NCBI GenBank assembly: GCA_937925635.1
Contig: CALALX010000108.1
Span: 1 to 15,963, forward strand
Length of the DNA stretch: 15,963 bases
Source of the DNA: an uncultured Caulobacter sp.
GTDB taxonomy: Bacteria; Pseudomonadota; Alphaproteobacteria; Caulobacterales; Caulobacteraceae
Reading direction: 5' to 3'
This document shows positions 15,256 to 15,963 of this stretch, piece by piece. A program made the position numbers and the translations under genes. The first letter of the stretch is position 1. Each line of letters opens with the position of its first letter. A model generated the notes under the pieces. That model was not told where the DNA came from. It searched no databases and was given only the letters and a program-made list of their open reading frames with translations.

Positions 15256-15642
15256 CTAATCTTCCACCACGCCCTCGATCGCCACCCACGGATGCCTCGT
15301 CTCCCCGTAGACCTGCTTTTCCGGCGGCGGGAAAGTCGGGTCGGCGAACGCGCCCACCGCCACCGCGATGAAGCCCGGCTTGAACAGCGGCTCCCAGAAC
15401 ACCGTCGCGCCGCAGGTCGGGCAGTGGTGGAAGATCGCGCCCGGTCCGTCCTCGCCGGCCCGGGTCCAGGTGTTCGACTCGCCGGCGACCGTGACGGCCT
15501 CGGCCGGAAAGAAGGCCGCCGAGCCGAAGGCGCTGCCCGTGCGCCGCTGGCAGGCCAGGCAGTGGCAGACGGAGATTCGCGTCGGCTCGCCGTCACAGGC
15601 GACGGTCAGGCTTGCGCAGGAGCAGCTGGCGGTGCGGGTCAT
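15256..15642 (-). CDS. GFA/CENP-V-type zinc-binding protein
   Basis: The protein has 128 residues. Cysteines lie in the pattern of the GFA (glutathione-dependent formaldehyde-activating enzyme-like) family: CSC (C7, C9), CHCLACQRRTGSAF (C26, C28, C31), and CPTCG (C74, C77), which bind two zinc ions. The original annotation of the family's founding member as catalysing formaldehyde-glutathione adduct formation is disputed, and no activity should be assumed here. ATG 15642 has AAGGGA eight bases upstream. The gene diverges from lexA over 144 bases and is followed after 65 bases by the metallo-beta-lactamase-fold gene on the same strand, so the two may share a transcript. No signal peptide is seen, so it is probably cytosolic. 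Confidence 0.9.
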   Translation of the reverse strand: MTRTASCSCASLTVACDGEPTRISVCHCLACQRRTGSAFGSAAFFPAEAVTVAGESNTWTRAGEDGPGAIFHHCPTCGATVFWEPLFKPGFIAVAVGAFADPTFPPPEKQVYGETRHPWVAIEGVVED

Positions 15643-15695
15643 GGTGCGATCCCTTGCGGCGCTGGGGTTTCACAGCATCGGAGACCCGAAAACGC

Positions 15696-15701
15696 CGTCA
15701 A
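15696..15701 (-). promoter_or_regulatory. Candidate -35 element for the GFA gene
   Basis: TTGACG on the minus strand sits back to back with the lexA -35 (one base apart). A -10 about 17 bases on reads ATGCTG, which is a poor match. The pair forms the perfect palindrome GTCAAcTTGAC (15697-15707). Confidence 0.35.
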
Positions 15702-15702
15702 C

Positions 15703-15731
15703 TTGACATTAACGAAGAACACCTAGAGAAC
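15703..15731 (+). promoter_or_regulatory. lexA promoter with SOS operator
   Basis: A consensus -35 TTGACA lies at 15703-15708. The -10 region falls around 15724-15731 (TAGAGA or GAGAAC, spacing 15-17), which is covered by the SOS box described separately. Position and overlap are as expected for a LexA-autorepressed promoter. Confidence 0.65.
15717..15731. promoter_or_regulatory. SOS box (LexA operator), alphaproteobacterial type
   Basis: GAAC (15717-15720), seven bases, GAAC (15728-15731). On the other strand this is GTTC-N7-GTTC, the known direct-repeat LexA site of alphaproteobacteria. It lies 56 bases before the lexA ATG and over its -10 region, fitting autoregulation. Confidence 0.9.
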
Positions 15732-15741
15732 ATCCAGTGAA

Positions 15742-15756
15742 GTTGGCGGTTTGTTC
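15742..15756. promoter_or_regulatory. Near-consensus second SOS box
   Basis: GTTG (15742-15745), seven bases, GTTC (15753-15756): one mismatch from GTTC-N7-GTTC, in the opposite orientation to the perfect box and 10 bases from it. It lies in the lexA leader. It could be a second, weaker operator or chance. Confidence 0.4.
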
Positions 15757-15786
15757 CGCCGCAGATTCGGTTGGCGAGGCCAGGCT

Positions 15787-15963
15787 ATGCTCACCCGCAA
15801 GCAGCACGAACTCCTGATGTTCATCCATGAACGCATCAAGGAGACTGGCGTATCGCCGTCGTTCGACGAGATGAAGGAGGCTTTGGACCTGGCCTCGAAG
15901 TCGGGCATCCACCGCCTGATCACGGCCCTGGAGGAGCGCGGCTTCCTGCGCCGCCTGCCGCAT
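15787..15963 (+). CDS. lexA: LexA repressor, N-terminal part, runs off the right edge
   Basis: The first 59 codons are present. LexA represses DNA-damage genes and cleaves itself when RecA is activated. MLTRKQHELLMFIHERIKETG begins the winged helix-turn-helix domain, with SPSFDEMKEALDLASKSGIHRLITALEERGFL forming the recognition region, in the alphaproteobacterial form (DEMKEALDLASKSGI rather than the gammaproteobacterial REIAQRLGFRSPNAA). The start is set by the conserved N-terminus. The C-terminal peptidase domain with its Ser-Lys dyad is beyond the window. An SOS box overlaps its promoter. Its neighbours on the left are the divergent GFA and metallo-beta-lactamase-fold genes rather than moaC/moeA. 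Confidence 0.96.
   Translation, partial: MLTRKQHELLMFIHERIKETGVSPSFDEMKEALDLASKSGIHRLITALEERGFLRRLPH

Overview
The window is high-G+C DNA that reads as a chromosomal segment from an alphaproteobacterium, most likely of the Caulobacteraceae (Caulobacter/Phenylobacterium type). This rests on the LexA N-terminus, the direct-repeat SOS operator GAAC-N7-GAAC, the tpiA/ppiD/trpE/trpGDC/lexA neighbourhood, and the dispersed palindromic elements. Genus placement is inference from recall, not a database comparison. Most genes are core housekeeping genes; no tRNA, rRNA, CRISPR array, prophage or insertion sequence was seen.

Left part (1-7000). The 5' 145 codons of enolase (eno) run leftward off the edge. 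It diverges from a crotonase-family gene, and a 118-bp palindromic repeat lies between them. A Tat-exported protein with two aspartic-protease lobes converges on the crotonase gene. Then come rpmF (ribosomal protein L32), a CxxCxxCC (YkgJ-type) metal-binding protein just downstream of pyrG (CTP synthase), and secG (translocon subunit), all on the minus strand. A GNAT acetyltransferase diverges from secG and converges on tpiA (triosephosphate isomerase).

Middle (7000-13600). A membrane-anchored SurA/PpiD-type chaperone, whose parvulin domain looks degenerate, overlaps trpE by one base. A small antisense one-TM protein and a second copy of the 5' palindromic repeat separate trpE from trpG-trpD-trpC. 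A third, unrelated palindrome sits between trpD and trpC. TrpE+TrpG form anthranilate synthase; TrpD and TrpC carry out later steps of tryptophan synthesis.

Right part (13600-15963). In many alphaproteobacteria moaC-moeA lie between trpC and lexA. Here that position holds a minus-strand pair: a GFA/CENP-V-type zinc protein followed by a large soluble ComEC-like metallo-beta-lactamase-fold protein with a long insertion, visibly lower in G+C than the trp genes. The pair diverges from lexA (59 codons present). The shared intergenic region carries back-to-back -35 elements and one perfect plus one near-perfect SOS operator. This GFA-MBL pair, possibly within reach of LexA control, is the least ordinary part of the window; the rest is well-conserved core metabolism.
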